Positions 8,058 through 17,549 of a stretch of DNA of 64,000 nucleotides are shown in pieces. The notes beneath the pieces are model-generated. The model ran no database searches and had not been told where the DNA came from. It saw nothing but the letters and a program-made list of their open reading frames with translations. Source of the stretch: Bacteroidia bacterium (GTDB lineage Bacteria; Bacteroidota; Bacteroidia; Flavobacteriales_D; Sanyastnellaceae); NCBI GenBank assembly GCA_030427925.1, contig JAUICJ010000002.1:154936-218935 (forward strand), in the 5' to 3' direction. Every line of letters begins with the position of its first letter. Within the stretch, counting starts at the first letter, position 1. Made by a program: the position numbers and the translations under genes.

Positions 8058-11000
8058 TCAATTCACCTGGATCCACGTACCGTCACCCCCCGAGGCCCCC
8101 ACCACTTCGATGTGGTACGTCCCGGGCGCAAGACCTGAAACCGACAACGTCAACCCCGAATCGCCGGGACGAACCGTTCCCTCCCGAACCAAGCCCCCCC
8201 GCACGTCCCGCAGCACGTACCGATCCGGCTGGAACATCGCATCCCACTGCACCTGCACCCGGTCCGTTGCCGGATTCGGGAAGGCGCGGACCTGCGGATT
8301 CAAGGCCACCTCGGGCTCGTCGACCGACACGATGTTCGTTTGGAAGAAGAACGCCTGCGAAATCGACTTGCCAAAATCGGGTTCGAACACGATGAAGTTG
8401 CCGCTGGCCACTTTCTTCAAGCGGACGTACCCCGCGCCATCGTTGTTCGCCCAGAAGCTCATGCCGTCGTCGCCGCTGTCGTTCACCGTGAAGCGGTAGC
8501 AGCCTTGGTTCAGTGCGATGGTGTCGCGGACGGTGGCGTTGACTTCGCTGTACCCCCGAGACCAAACCACGTTCCCCGCCGCATCGGTCAACTCCACCGT
8601 TGTCTCGATTGGAAACAGGTTCGTCTTCGTCCACACCACGATGCGGTTGTCGTCCAAATCGTTGTACGCCCACGTCGGCACGCGATGGAAATCGGAACGG
8701 GCCGTGTTGTTTCCGGGCTCTTCATCGCCGGTGGCCGTGACCGTCACTTCGAACGTGAGGAGCTCGTCGTCGCCGCCTTCGTGGAACATCGGGTCGTCGA
8801 ACGGCAAGGCCACCGCCTCGGTTTCGAGGAACCCGAGTTCGCCCGTCCATTCAAAGGTCTGCTCGACGCCGCCCACGATGCCGTAGGTGAAGGTGCAGGC
8901 CGTCAACGGCGCCGACCCGTTGTTGCGCAACACCACTTCGGGCGACTCGCAGACCGGGTTCACCCGGCTCCGGAGCTTGAAGTCCGTCGGGGAAAGGATG
9001 TCGGCGATTTCGGCGTCGGCCAGCATGTTGGGTGGGCCGTAGGCGATGATTTGGCCTTCCATCCGGTAGTTGCCATCCGGATCCCACTGGATGTCGTAAT
9101 CCACGTCGAAGGGCTCGCCCGACGTGAGCAACGGCGTCAGCTCGAAGGTTCGCGTGTCCACGAGGTCGCCGGGGCACCAGCCCGCGCGGTCGTAAATCCA
9201 CGTGCCGCCTTGCGGGTAGAGCGGGTTGTCGGCGCACTCGCGCATGATCTGCCACGTCCATTGCGGCTCGCCGTTCACTTCCACCGTGTGCAAGTTGTTG
9301 CAGAACTCGCCGCAGTTGTTGCCGCTGCCGAAGCCGTGGCCGCTGGCGCGGGTCACGAGCCGGAACATGCTTTCGTCCGGGGCGGGCGTGAAGGTGTGCT
9401 CGACGATTTGGTCATCGAAGGTGTTCAAGTTGATGGTGCCCTGCCAAAACGATTCCACGCGCTTCACATCGCGGGGCGGCGTGCCGTGGATGAACGCGAA
9501 CTTCAAGTCCAGCAACTCCTGCCAGTTTCCGGCCTCGAGTTCGACGCTGTCGCGCAGCAGCGGCAGGTAGTCCGTCACGTCCACCACCCACGTCCAGCCG
9601 TCGTCGTCGAGGGTCAGGTTGATGCCGTACGGGGTGATGTACCGGGCGAGCTCGTAGCGATCGACCACTTCGAAGGGCACGCCATAATAGGTGACTTCCT
9701 CGTTCTCGTAGGGCGTGATTTCACCGAGCATGGGCGCGGTGGCGAGGACTTCTCCGTCGGGGGTGCGCGTCGTGATTTGGGTTTCCACGGGATAGCCGTA
9801 GGCCAAATCCACCCACTGCGCCGAATTCCCCACCGCCGCCCACTCCGACACGCTCACGGGCGCAATCGGATCGAGGACGTCCACGGTGTACGACGCGGGC
9901 TCGCCGTACGCCGCGCCCGTCGCCCAGCCGAACGATGGCTTGACCTGGGTGGCGTAGGGGCCGGCATTCAGGAAGGCCTCCACGCCGAGGTGCTGCTGGC
10001 GGTCGGCATCGCCGTGCAACCAGCCCGCATCGGCCGGGGAACCGTTGGGCGCGTCGAACGATTCGTGCACCGCGAGGTCCGCCAGCGCCGGATGGCCCGC
10101 CAAATCGGTCACGGCCTTCCACGCGTCGATGGTGGCTTCGTCGAGGGCCACGGTCCACACCCGAAACTCCTCCAAATCCCCGCGGTAGAAATTGCTCGTC
10201 GAAAACGAATTCGAACCGAGCACGAACCGCACCACTTCTCCGAACGCATTGTCCTTTTCCGTGCCGGAGTGCCAGAGTTCGCCGTTCAGGTAAACCGCCA
10301 TCGTGCCCGCTGAGGCGTCTTTCGTGAACGCCCAGTGATTCCATTGCCCCTCGTAGTCGGCTGCTCCAGCCGCCGCATCGATGCGGTCGTAGCCGCCGTC
10401 GTAGCCGGCGTCCCAGTATACGCGGCCGTTCGACCAGGGAAGGTGCACGTTGAGTTCGCGCTGTCCCGCTGCGTTGTGGCCTTCGAAGATGCTGTTGTTC
10501 TCGGGTTGGAATTCGGGGGTGCCGCGCTGCCAGCATTCGACCGTGACTTGGTCGTTCAAGGCCGAGAAGGCATCGGGGTCGATTTCCACGTGGTCCCCGC
10601 CGTTGAGGGCCAAGTAGTTGCCGGCGGCGGAGGCGGTCCAGGTTTGGCCTACAGCTGATTCCGTGGCCCAAAACCCCGTCGCGTCCCACCCGGCGCCATC
10701 CCAAGCGCACTCCACGACCACCGGCGAAGCGCCATCCCACGTCCACGGCGCATCGAACGCCCAATAACTCGTCCCATTCGCCGCCAAGCCCGTGTAAACC
10801 GTCGCCCAATCCGCATCCACGAAACCGGCCAGCGTGTCGGCGGGGGCGTGGGCAAGGCGCACCTGAACCCGCGTGTCGGGGATCAAGTCGGCATCCCACG
10901 GCAAATAAAATCCGTCGATGGGGCCAGCCGGCAGCTGCATCGCAACGAGCTCACCCGCCGTCCAAAGCCACTGCGCACGTCCGGCGCCCGTGGCGAATGG

Positions 11001-11486
11001 CGCCCCGGGCTGTTCGGGGTTCGAGCTGCCCGAAAACAGGGCTTCCGCCCCGAGCATGGTCGGATGCTCGAACGCGTACCGCACCGTGTCGGCGGTGCCG
11101 TTCGTGGGCGCAAGCAAGAGCGAATCCGTTTCGAAATCGAGCGCGTTGATCTTCCACCTCGGCACCGAGAACAAGCTGCTGTCCAACACCCCGGTGTGGT
11201 AGAACAAATAAGAATACGTCAAGTAATCCCACTCGCCGCAAGGAAAGCCCAAACCACCCGCCGTGCCGTCCTCGAAGCACTTCAACGTGTGGTACATCAG
11301 CACCTTCGAATACGATTGCCCGTTGTCCGAAGCGGGAAACTCAAACCACCGACGGCCAGGACTGTCGTAGGCGGTCGCGGGGTTGTTTTGGGCTTCCCAA
11401 GTGTACGTTTGCACCCACGTGGTGTCTTGCGCCTTCAGGCCAAATGCGGTCGCGCACAGCACAACCAACAGGAACGGGATTCTCAT
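8058..11486 (-). CDS. Secreted PNGase F-like protein with LamG and T9SS sorting domains
   Basis: A 1142-residue secreted protein. A signal peptide (MRIPFLLVVLCATAFGLKAQ) is followed by a segment with CGEWDYLTYSYLF near residue 80, the CGEWD hallmark of PNGase F-type jelly-roll domains. Residues about 290-460 resemble a LamG/concanavalin domain (CWQRGTPEF, WNHWAFTKD). Residues about 570-800 contain RASGHGFGSGNNCGEFCN and DRAGWCPGD, recalling the second PNGase F lobe. Residues about 1065-1142 form a T9SS type A sorting domain (FPNPATDRVQVQW to APGTYHIEV). By family it would act on N-linked glycoproteins outside the cell, but many relatives are uncharacterised. ATG 11486 is preferred to TTG 11492. 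A TATATTGG box at 11505-11512 may be the promoter. Confidence 0.85.
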   Translation of the reverse strand: MRIPFLLVVLCATAFGLKAQDTTWVQTYTWEAQNNPATAYDSPGRRWFEFPASDNGQSYSKVLMYHTLKCFEDGTAGGLGFPCGEWDYLTYSYLFYHTGVLDSSLFSVPRWKINALDFETDSLLLAPTNGTADTVRYAFEHPTMLGAEALFSGSSNPEQPGAPFATGAGRAQWLWTAGELVAMQLPAGPIDGFYLPWDADLIPDTRVQVRLAHAPADTLAGFVDADWATVYTGLAANGTSYWAFDAPWTWDGASPVVVECAWDGAGWDATGFWATESAVGQTWTASAAGNYLALNGGDHVEIDPDAFSALNDQVTVECWQRGTPEFQPENNSIFEGHNAAGQRELNVHLPWSNGRVYWDAGYDGGYDRIDAAAGAADYEGQWNHWAFTKDASAGTMAVYLNGELWHSGTEKDNAFGEVVRFVLGSNSFSTSNFYRGDLEEFRVWTVALDEATIDAWKAVTDLAGHPALADLAVHESFDAPNGSPADAGWLHGDADRQQHLGVEAFLNAGPYATQVKPSFGWATGAAYGEPASYTVDVLDPIAPVSVSEWAAVGNSAQWVDLAYGYPVETQITTRTPDGEVLATAPMLGEITPYENEEVTYYGVPFEVVDRYELARYITPYGINLTLDDDGWTWVVDVTDYLPLLRDSVELEAGNWQELLDLKFAFIHGTPPRDVKRVESFWQGTINLNTFDDQIVEHTFTPAPDESMFRLVTRASGHGFGSGNNCGEFCNNLHTVEVNGEPQWTWQIMRECADNPLYPQGGTWIYDRAGWCPGDLVDTRTFELTPLLTSGEPFDVDYDIQWDPDGNYRMEGQIIAYGPPNMLADAEIADILSPTDFKLRSRVNPVCESPEVVLRNNGSAPLTACTFTYGIVGGVEQTFEWTGELGFLETEAVALPFDDPMFHEGGDDELLTFEVTVTATGDEEPGNNTARSDFHRVPTWAYNDLDDNRIVVWTKTNLFPIETTVELTDAAGNVVWSRGYSEVNATVRDTIALNQGCYRFTVNDSGDDGMSFWANNDGAGYVRLKKVASGNFIVFEPDFGKSISQAFFFQTNIVSVDEPEVALNPQVRAFPNPATDRVQVQWDAMFQPDRYVLRDVRGGLVREGTVRPGDSGLTLSVSGLAPGTYHIEVVGASGGDGTWIQVN

Positions 11487-11531
11487 GGTCAACGAATTGT
11501 CGCGCCAATATACCCCGCGCAGGCCCTGGAA

Positions 11532-14500
11532 TCAATTCGGCATGTCCGTGGTGAATTGCTCAACATTCCCAAAAGCGGTTCCTGCTGCATTCGTGGCGAA
11601 TACCTGATAGTAATAGGTCGTTTCTGGGTTCAAACCCGTCAAATCCGCGGTGATGCTGCTTCCAGTTTGGGTTCCTGCAACGGTGTTCGCCCCACTCGTC
11701 AAGTCCGAAGTGGTGCCGTAACGGAATCCCCGTGCGCTGATCGCCGCATCCCCATCGGACACGAGGGTTCCAGACAGGGTCGCCGCCGACTCGGTCACTC
11801 CGGATGAAAAGCCCGTGGTCACGATCGGCTCGAAATAACACGCTCCGTTCGCAGGATCGTCCCAGTTCGCCGCGGTCACATCGGAACACAGGTCACCGAC
11901 ATCGCACAAACCGTCCGCATCGGTGTCCGTTCCGTCCGCAGCAGGTTGTTGGAAGGAAGCCACAGGCTCAATCGGTTGACCCGGATTGGCCGCATCGAAC
12001 GCTTCGTCCGTGCCATTCGCATCCCACCACAGGCCAAATGCCGCTTCGCAATCGTCGCACGTGTCGCCGTCGCTGTCTCCACAGGCGGCCGGATTCTGCG
12101 ATTCACCTAGGGCCTCGTTGACGTCGAGGACGCCGTCGTTGTCGTCGTCGTCATCGCCATCATCGCACAGGCCATCGCCGTCGTAGTCGGGGCCGTCGTG
12201 CGCCGGCTGGAAGAAGGCGCTGTCGGGAGTCAGGGCGACACCGGGATCGGCCACATCGAAGGGCGAGCCCGTGCCGTGATCGGCCCACCACAAACCGAAG
12301 GCCGCCTCACAGTCGTCACAGGTGTCTCCGTCGCTGTCCCCGCAAGCGGCCGGATTCTGCGATTCGCCTGGGGCCTCGTTGACGTCGAGGACGCCGTCGT
12401 TGTCGTCGTCGTCGTCGCCGTCGTCGCACAGGCCATCCCCATCGTAGTCGGGTCCGTCGTTCGCTTCGTCCCAATACCCCCCGCTCGCAGGGGTGACATC
12501 GGGCACCTCGTAAAACAGCCCCGAATTGAAATTGAAGGCGCAATCGTCGCACCCGTCCTCATCGTGATCGAGGCAGATGGAAGCGTCATAATCGTTCGCA
12601 TCCAATGGGATTTCACGGATTTGGATGAGGTAATCTCCCGATTCCACAACGAGGGTATCCAGGCTGGACGTGAGGCTATCCACGGCTGGGATTTGGTCCA
12701 CTTCATACCAATGGATCACGTCGTCGCCTGCCGTGGCGTACACCCCGTCGTAGGCGTTGTACTGCTCGGTCACATCGGAAGCCGTTCCACCACTCCACGC
12801 CGTATACCGGACGAACAGGCCCTTCATGGGCGTGGTATTGAGCACCCGGTTGATGCGTCGGCCCATGCCGCAAAGGGTGTCCGATTCAACGGATTCGTCC
12901 TCCGGAACGATGATGCCAACGAAGCCCGTACAGCCCGCATAGGCCGAATTTGCAGGCAAACTGTCCACCGATTCGATGGCGTGCACCACCGGGCCGCCAT
13001 CCAACGGGCGCATGTGCTCGGTGATGAGCAGCACTTCCGGAACGCCATCGCCATCGCTGTCGTGGTCCCCTGCCTCAACCGTGTCCAACCGGAAGGTGAT
13101 GCCGCCGGAAACCCACTCATTCGGGGCGCCTGTTGCCCCACCTTCAGGGGTGAAGTCGCCCGTCGCATTGGTCACCCAACCGGCGACATCGCGCCAATAA
13201 CCCGCTCCGGGTACCCCCAAGTTCACCCATTGGAATCGGATGCTATCGAGGCGCACATTCGAAGTGGCATTCCACACCTCGAGGTAGTAATCCGCCAAAC
13301 TATCGGCCACTCCCGCAGCATAATTTGGATTCGTCAGCGAGGCGACCCAATCGAAATTGGGGCCGTCGCGCAGCGGATCGAAGGTGCCCGAAGCGCAGTC
13401 GTCGCATCCGTCGAGGTCCACGTCCGTGCAGCGCAACGAGTCCCGCGGGGCCACGTCGTCTTCATCAAGCACCCCGTCGTTGTCGTCATCGGGATCGCCG
13501 CGATCGCACAGGCCATCACCGTCGAAGTCGGCCCCGTCGTTCGCAGGGTCCGCGCCCATGCCCAACGCACAATCGTCGCACAAATCTTGGTCCACATCGG
13601 CGCATTGCAAGCTGTCGCGCGTGGCGTCAAACGCCGACGTCAGGTCTCCCAACGGACCGTCCAGGGCATTCGGAACCCCGTCCGAATCGATGTCGTCGTC
13701 GTGCTCATCGCACAAACCGTCTTGGTCAAAATCGCCCGCTCCATCATTGGATGCGTCAGCATACGCCCCGTTGAAAAGGTCATCCAAATTTGGCAACACC
13801 AAGGAATCCAAATCCCCCCAAGCCGCCGCAAAATCGGCATCCGTCAGCTGGTCGCCCACCCACGCCCCATGGCGCGACTTCACGTAGACCAACCAATGCG
13901 CACGGCAATCGTTGCAGCCATCACCGTCCGCGTCGATGCAGTGCGAAGGATTGAATGGAGAAGCATCGTCCGCGTCGGCGACGCCATCGTTGTCGTCATC
14001 GGGATCGCCGGAATCGCACAAGCCATCTTGGTCGAAATCGGGGCCGTCGTTCATCGGTTGGGCGAAGCCGTCCAAGCCCGCCAAATCGGGACGAATCGGC
14101 ATGCCTGGGAGGGCCGCTTCAAACGCCGTTCCCGTGCCGTGCACAGCCCACCAAGCGTCGAAGGCGACGGTGCAGTCGTCGCAGCCGTCTCCATCCGCGT
14201 CACCGCAATGCCTCGGATCCTCCACGTCGGCCGTGCCACCGAGCGCCCATTCCGTGGCATCGGAGCGCCCGTCGTTGTCTCGGTCCAGCTCTGAAGCCGA
14301 ACTGTCACACAGCCCGTCCCCGTCGTAATCCGTGGCATTGGCGCAATCGTCGCAGCCGTCGTTGTTTTTGTCGCCGCACAACGCCGAGTCGTAGGGAAAC
14401 CCGTCGTTCGCGTCCTCGATGCCGTCGTTGTCATCGTCGGGATCTCCGTAATCGCACAACCCGTCACCATCGCTGTCCTGACCATCGTTTGCGGGGTCGT

Positions 14501-17500
14501 ACGAGCCGCTGTTGCAATCGTTGCATTTGTCGTTGTCCACGTCGCTGCACCAATTCGCATCTTCAGCGGGGATGTAGGCCACCACTTGGTATTGATCGAG
14601 GGTGCTCGGGCCTTCCCCCACCTCCAAGCGATCGGCTGGACAGCCCGCGGAGTTGGAAAGGTTGAAATTCTGATAGCGCCCTTGGCGGACCAAGATGGAC
14701 TGGGCATCGCTCATGTATTGCTGCAAGGAGAGCGTGCTGTCGCCGGTTGAAACTTCTTCGAAGGAGACCAAAATCGGATCCGAAATGCCTTCGATTTCAG
14801 CGTCCACCCGAATGTTGCCATTCACGCCGACGAATTCATCCGCCCACCGCCGCACTTCCACCCCGCGCAACCCGAACAGCCGCGCCTCCATGACGATGGG
14901 TTCGAACGCCGTGGGGGCTTGTTCGAACTCGGCACCTGGGACGAACTGATAAATGGCCGTCTCGTTCAATTGGTACGTCGACTCCGGCGCGTATTCGAGC
15001 GAGGTGGTGCCCACGTTGTAGGCCCGATCCAATCCGATGCGCCCGATGTTGCGGGCAATGCTCCACGATGGGGTGCGAAGTCCGGGGAAGCCGTACTTGC
15101 ACGTCTTGCACTTCGTCCGCGTTTTGCACTTCACGCCAAACCAACTCAACACCTTGCACCCGAACTTCTCGATGGCGTAAGCGGCGCACGAACCGAGGCT
15201 GGCCGCGAACTCCCCGATGCTGCCGGAGCAGGGAAAATCGAATCCAAAGCCGGGGATGATTTGGACCCCATCAATGCCCGCATCGAAGTTGAACAACTTG
15301 AGGTACAAGCTGTCCGCGAAAATGTCTTCGCCGCGCACCGTGACCGGATCGTCGAGGATGGTCAACGAAGGCACGAATTCCACGTGGTGGTCGTCGCATT
15401 CGGTTTGGAACTTGAATTCTTCATTGAGCGCAAGGGAAATCGAAGTGGCATCTGCCAACACCGTTCCGTCCGCGCGGATGACGTCGCGCGCAATCGGCTG
15501 GCCCAGGCTGTCCGTAAACGCAAGCGTCAACTGGACCTGCGGATCGTAATCGATGTTGAACGCATTCTGGATGCTGAACTTGTTCTCGAGGTCGAACAGG
15601 TTGTATTCCATCCATATGTTCAGCAGCTGCAAGTCGCTGAGGTTGGCCAAACCCCAGTTCGCAAAATTGATCAGGGAATTGTTGATGCCCGGCGGGTTCG
15701 AACCGACCGCCTCGGTCGCACAGTTCACCGCATCCAACGCGTTGACCACGTTCTGCAAGAACCCCAATCCCCCCGTCGACAGCTTCCAGATACTGATCCT
15801 CCCATCCTCGTCCGCCAGTTCTGCAAACTGCAACAGCGTGTTGTCCGCGCTCTTGCGCATTTCCAGGCCGGCAAGCGCAATGCAGTGGGGTGTCGGCAAC
15901 ACCGGCATGGGACAGTATTGCTCCAACACCGCCTCGAACGTGTCGAAGTAGTTGTGCCGCAGCTCCAGCCAACTCGAATTGTTCGTCGTCCGAGCCGTTA
16001 GGCCAAAATCCGACCCGATGCGCGGCACTTCGAGCAGCTCCGTCCTTGGACTGCGCAGCGTCAAACTCAACCCGTACATGTCTTCGATGTCAAGCTGCGG
16101 TGCGGTCGTGAACCACGGAGCCGTCGACACCATGGAAGGAAACGTCGGCACGTTGATGCCCTCGACCAAATCGTCCAGGCCGGCAGCTTCACCCAAAAAA
16201 CCGCTCGACATCGGCGTGGAGAACCCGTTGGGCATCAACCCACTGAATGCCTCGGGCATCGTCGGCGAGCACAGCAACATCCAGGCGGGGATTTTCTTCG
16301 TTTTGGGCTTCGTTTGGTAGCGCTGCAAGCGGCCGGCGGTCTTCTGGCTCTGCTGGGTATTCGCTGCGCGCGACTTGCCGTTGGGAATGCGGATGGCTGG
16401 AAGGTGCTCGAGGAGCGGCATTTGGCTCATGCACAAATTCGAGTAATACAGCGTATCGCCGTCCTCGTCTTCGTAAAAATAGAAGGCCGGGCTGTTGCCC
16501 AACTTGAAGTTCGATTCATCGTATGGCCCGATGTGAAACTCCATTTCAGGGTATTCGAACTGCGTAAACTCCACGCCGGGAACCGAGGGGCTGAAGTTCC
16601 ACGTCAAGTCGAAATCGTCCTCCACGAAGCAGTTGATGAATTCCACCGCGCCATCCAACGGCCCGGGCGAGGCGCTGAAGGAGAAACTCGGCAAGGCCGA
16701 ATTGATGGAACTCGCCACTTCGTTGATGGCGGACTGCGTGGCCCCGAGCACCGTGTTGCCCGCATCGTAAGCCGTGGACACCATCTCGTGATTCAACGCC
16801 GAAAGCTCCGGACGCGCGATCATGCCCAGGCCACCGTAAAAGCCGTCCGGTGCCACTCGAACCACCGTCCACTCATCGTGCACGTTGAAATCGATGACGC
16901 GATAGCCCCATTCGGAGTTGTTCGTGAACGGACCAAGGTGAATGTCCAATCCGACTTCCGCTCCCACCCCGAACGCGTTTTCGATGGATTTCTCCAGGTT
17001 GGGGGTCACCAAATCAATGAACCGCGAAGCATCGCTCTGCAGTTCCGCCTTCGGTCGCCCTTCGACCTCGATGGTCACCAAGTCGCCTCGGTTGTAAGCC
17101 GGGATCTTCACCCGCAAATCGAAGGGGTAATCGACCCGCACTTCCGAATCTTCCACGTGCGTGCGTGCTGTCAACGCCAAGCCCGCGTAAGCATTGGCGA
17201 CCGTTTCGATGCCCCATGTGCCCAGCGACCAATTCGGGCCGCCAATGGGACTCAAGTCAATGCCCGGCAGTTCGAACGTGAACCCCAAATTGGGCAATCC
17301 ATAATCCGACGGAGGTTGGTTCTTCAAGCCCCACGCGTCCAAGTTGCTCGCTGTGAACGACGTGTTGCCGCTCAAGCTGAAGTTGATGGCTTCATCCACA
17401 ATGACGTTGTCGGCGTCGATGCTGCCATCGCCGTACATGAGTTCTTGGCCTTGGATGACGAAATCGAGCGTGTCAACCTGTTGGGCCTGAAGGATTCCGA

Positions 17501-17546
17501 TTGGGGCAAGCGCCACCAGAATCAGGGCGGGAACGAACTGCTTCAT
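11532..17546 (-). CDS. Giant secreted protein with nine Cys/Asp-rich thrombospondin-3-like repeats and FN3 domain
   Basis: A 2004-residue protein with a signal peptide (MKQFVPALILVALAPIGILQAQQ). The N-terminal 800 residues are predicted beta-rich with no family I recognise, ending in a Cys/Lys patch (GCKVLSWFGVKCKTRTKCK). From about residue 995 to 1890 there are nine units of the type CxDxxxDxC(D/N)DC followed by DxDGDGLCDxGDxDDDNDG, a variant of calcium-binding thrombospondin type 3 repeats. They are interrupted near residues 1400-1660 by a beta domain with CTGFVGIIVPEDE. The last 95 residues are fibronectin type III-like (ATLSGTLVSDGD, LNPETTYYYQVFATNAAG). No T9SS sorting domain is visible at the C-terminus, so its export route past the outer membrane is unclear. 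The next gene upstream ends 3 bases before its start. Function unknown; adhesion or a calcium-stabilised stalk is inference. Confidence 0.85.
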   Translation of the reverse strand: MKQFVPALILVALAPIGILQAQQVDTLDFVIQGQELMYGDGSIDADNVIVDEAINFSLSGNTSFTASNLDAWGLKNQPPSDYGLPNLGFTFELPGIDLSPIGGPNWSLGTWGIETVANAYAGLALTARTHVEDSEVRVDYPFDLRVKIPAYNRGDLVTIEVEGRPKAELQSDASRFIDLVTPNLEKSIENAFGVGAEVGLDIHLGPFTNNSEWGYRVIDFNVHDEWTVVRVAPDGFYGGLGMIARPELSALNHEMVSTAYDAGNTVLGATQSAINEVASSINSALPSFSFSASPGPLDGAVEFINCFVEDDFDLTWNFSPSVPGVEFTQFEYPEMEFHIGPYDESNFKLGNSPAFYFYEDEDGDTLYYSNLCMSQMPLLEHLPAIRIPNGKSRAANTQQSQKTAGRLQRYQTKPKTKKIPAWMLLCSPTMPEAFSGLMPNGFSTPMSSGFLGEAAGLDDLVEGINVPTFPSMVSTAPWFTTAPQLDIEDMYGLSLTLRSPRTELLEVPRIGSDFGLTARTTNNSSWLELRHNYFDTFEAVLEQYCPMPVLPTPHCIALAGLEMRKSADNTLLQFAELADEDGRISIWKLSTGGLGFLQNVVNALDAVNCATEAVGSNPPGINNSLINFANWGLANLSDLQLLNIWMEYNLFDLENKFSIQNAFNIDYDPQVQLTLAFTDSLGQPIARDVIRADGTVLADATSISLALNEEFKFQTECDDHHVEFVPSLTILDDPVTVRGEDIFADSLYLKLFNFDAGIDGVQIIPGFGFDFPCSGSIGEFAASLGSCAAYAIEKFGCKVLSWFGVKCKTRTKCKTCKYGFPGLRTPSWSIARNIGRIGLDRAYNVGTTSLEYAPESTYQLNETAIYQFVPGAEFEQAPTAFEPIVMEARLFGLRGVEVRRWADEFVGVNGNIRVDAEIEGISDPILVSFEEVSTGDSTLSLQQYMSDAQSILVRQGRYQNFNLSNSAGCPADRLEVGEGPSTLDQYQVVAYIPAEDANWCSDVDNDKCNDCNSGSYDPANDGQDSDGDGLCDYGDPDDDNDGIEDANDGFPYDSALCGDKNNDGCDDCANATDYDGDGLCDSSASELDRDNDGRSDATEWALGGTADVEDPRHCGDADGDGCDDCTVAFDAWWAVHGTGTAFEAALPGMPIRPDLAGLDGFAQPMNDGPDFDQDGLCDSGDPDDDNDGVADADDASPFNPSHCIDADGDGCNDCRAHWLVYVKSRHGAWVGDQLTDADFAAAWGDLDSLVLPNLDDLFNGAYADASNDGAGDFDQDGLCDEHDDDIDSDGVPNALDGPLGDLTSAFDATRDSLQCADVDQDLCDDCALGMGADPANDGADFDGDGLCDRGDPDDDNDGVLDEDDVAPRDSLRCTDVDLDGCDDCASGTFDPLRDGPNFDWVASLTNPNYAAGVADSLADYYLEVWNATSNVRLDSIRFQWVNLGVPGAGYWRDVAGWVTNATGDFTPEGGATGAPNEWVSGGITFRLDTVEAGDHDSDGDGVPEVLLITEHMRPLDGGPVVHAIESVDSLPANSAYAGCTGFVGIIVPEDESVESDTLCGMGRRINRVLNTTPMKGLFVRYTAWSGGTASDVTEQYNAYDGVYATAGDDVIHWYEVDQIPAVDSLTSSLDTLVVESGDYLIQIREIPLDANDYDASICLDHDEDGCDDCAFNFNSGLFYEVPDVTPASGGYWDEANDGPDYDGDGLCDDGDDDDDNDGVLDVNEAPGESQNPAACGDSDGDTCDDCEAAFGLWWADHGTGSPFDVADPGVALTPDSAFFQPAHDGPDYDGDGLCDDGDDDDDNDGVLDVNEALGESQNPAACGDSDGDTCDDCEAAFGLWWDANGTDEAFDAANPGQPIEPVASFQQPAADGTDTDADGLCDVGDLCSDVTAANWDDPANGACYFEPIVTTGFSSGVTESAATLSGTLVSDGDAAISARGFRYGTTSDLTSGANTVAGTQTGSSITADLTGLNPETTYYYQVFATNAAGTAFGNVEQFTTDMPN
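12021..12467. repeat. Recent 261-bp tandem duplication inside the giant protein gene
   Basis: The stretch beginning at 12041 reappears at 12302 with only scattered differences over about 165 bases, so the period is 261 bp (87 codons). Both copies encode a DxDGDGLCDDGDDDDDNDG block and the run ending CEAAFGLWW, and they differ mainly at third positions. Confidence 0.75.
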
Positions 17547-17549
17547 GGC

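Noticed and set aside
12198..14294. A 698-codon open frame on the plus strand opposite the giant repeat gene
   Set aside because: It is the antisense reading of the Asp/Cys repeats; GC-rich GAC/GAT repeats leave few stops. It has no signal, domain or start context of its own.
11880..14560. CRISPR-like regular repeats
   Set aside because: The repeats stay in frame, encode CDDC/DGDG blocks and vary in spacing and sequence. They are protein repeats, not a CRISPR array, and no cas gene is near.
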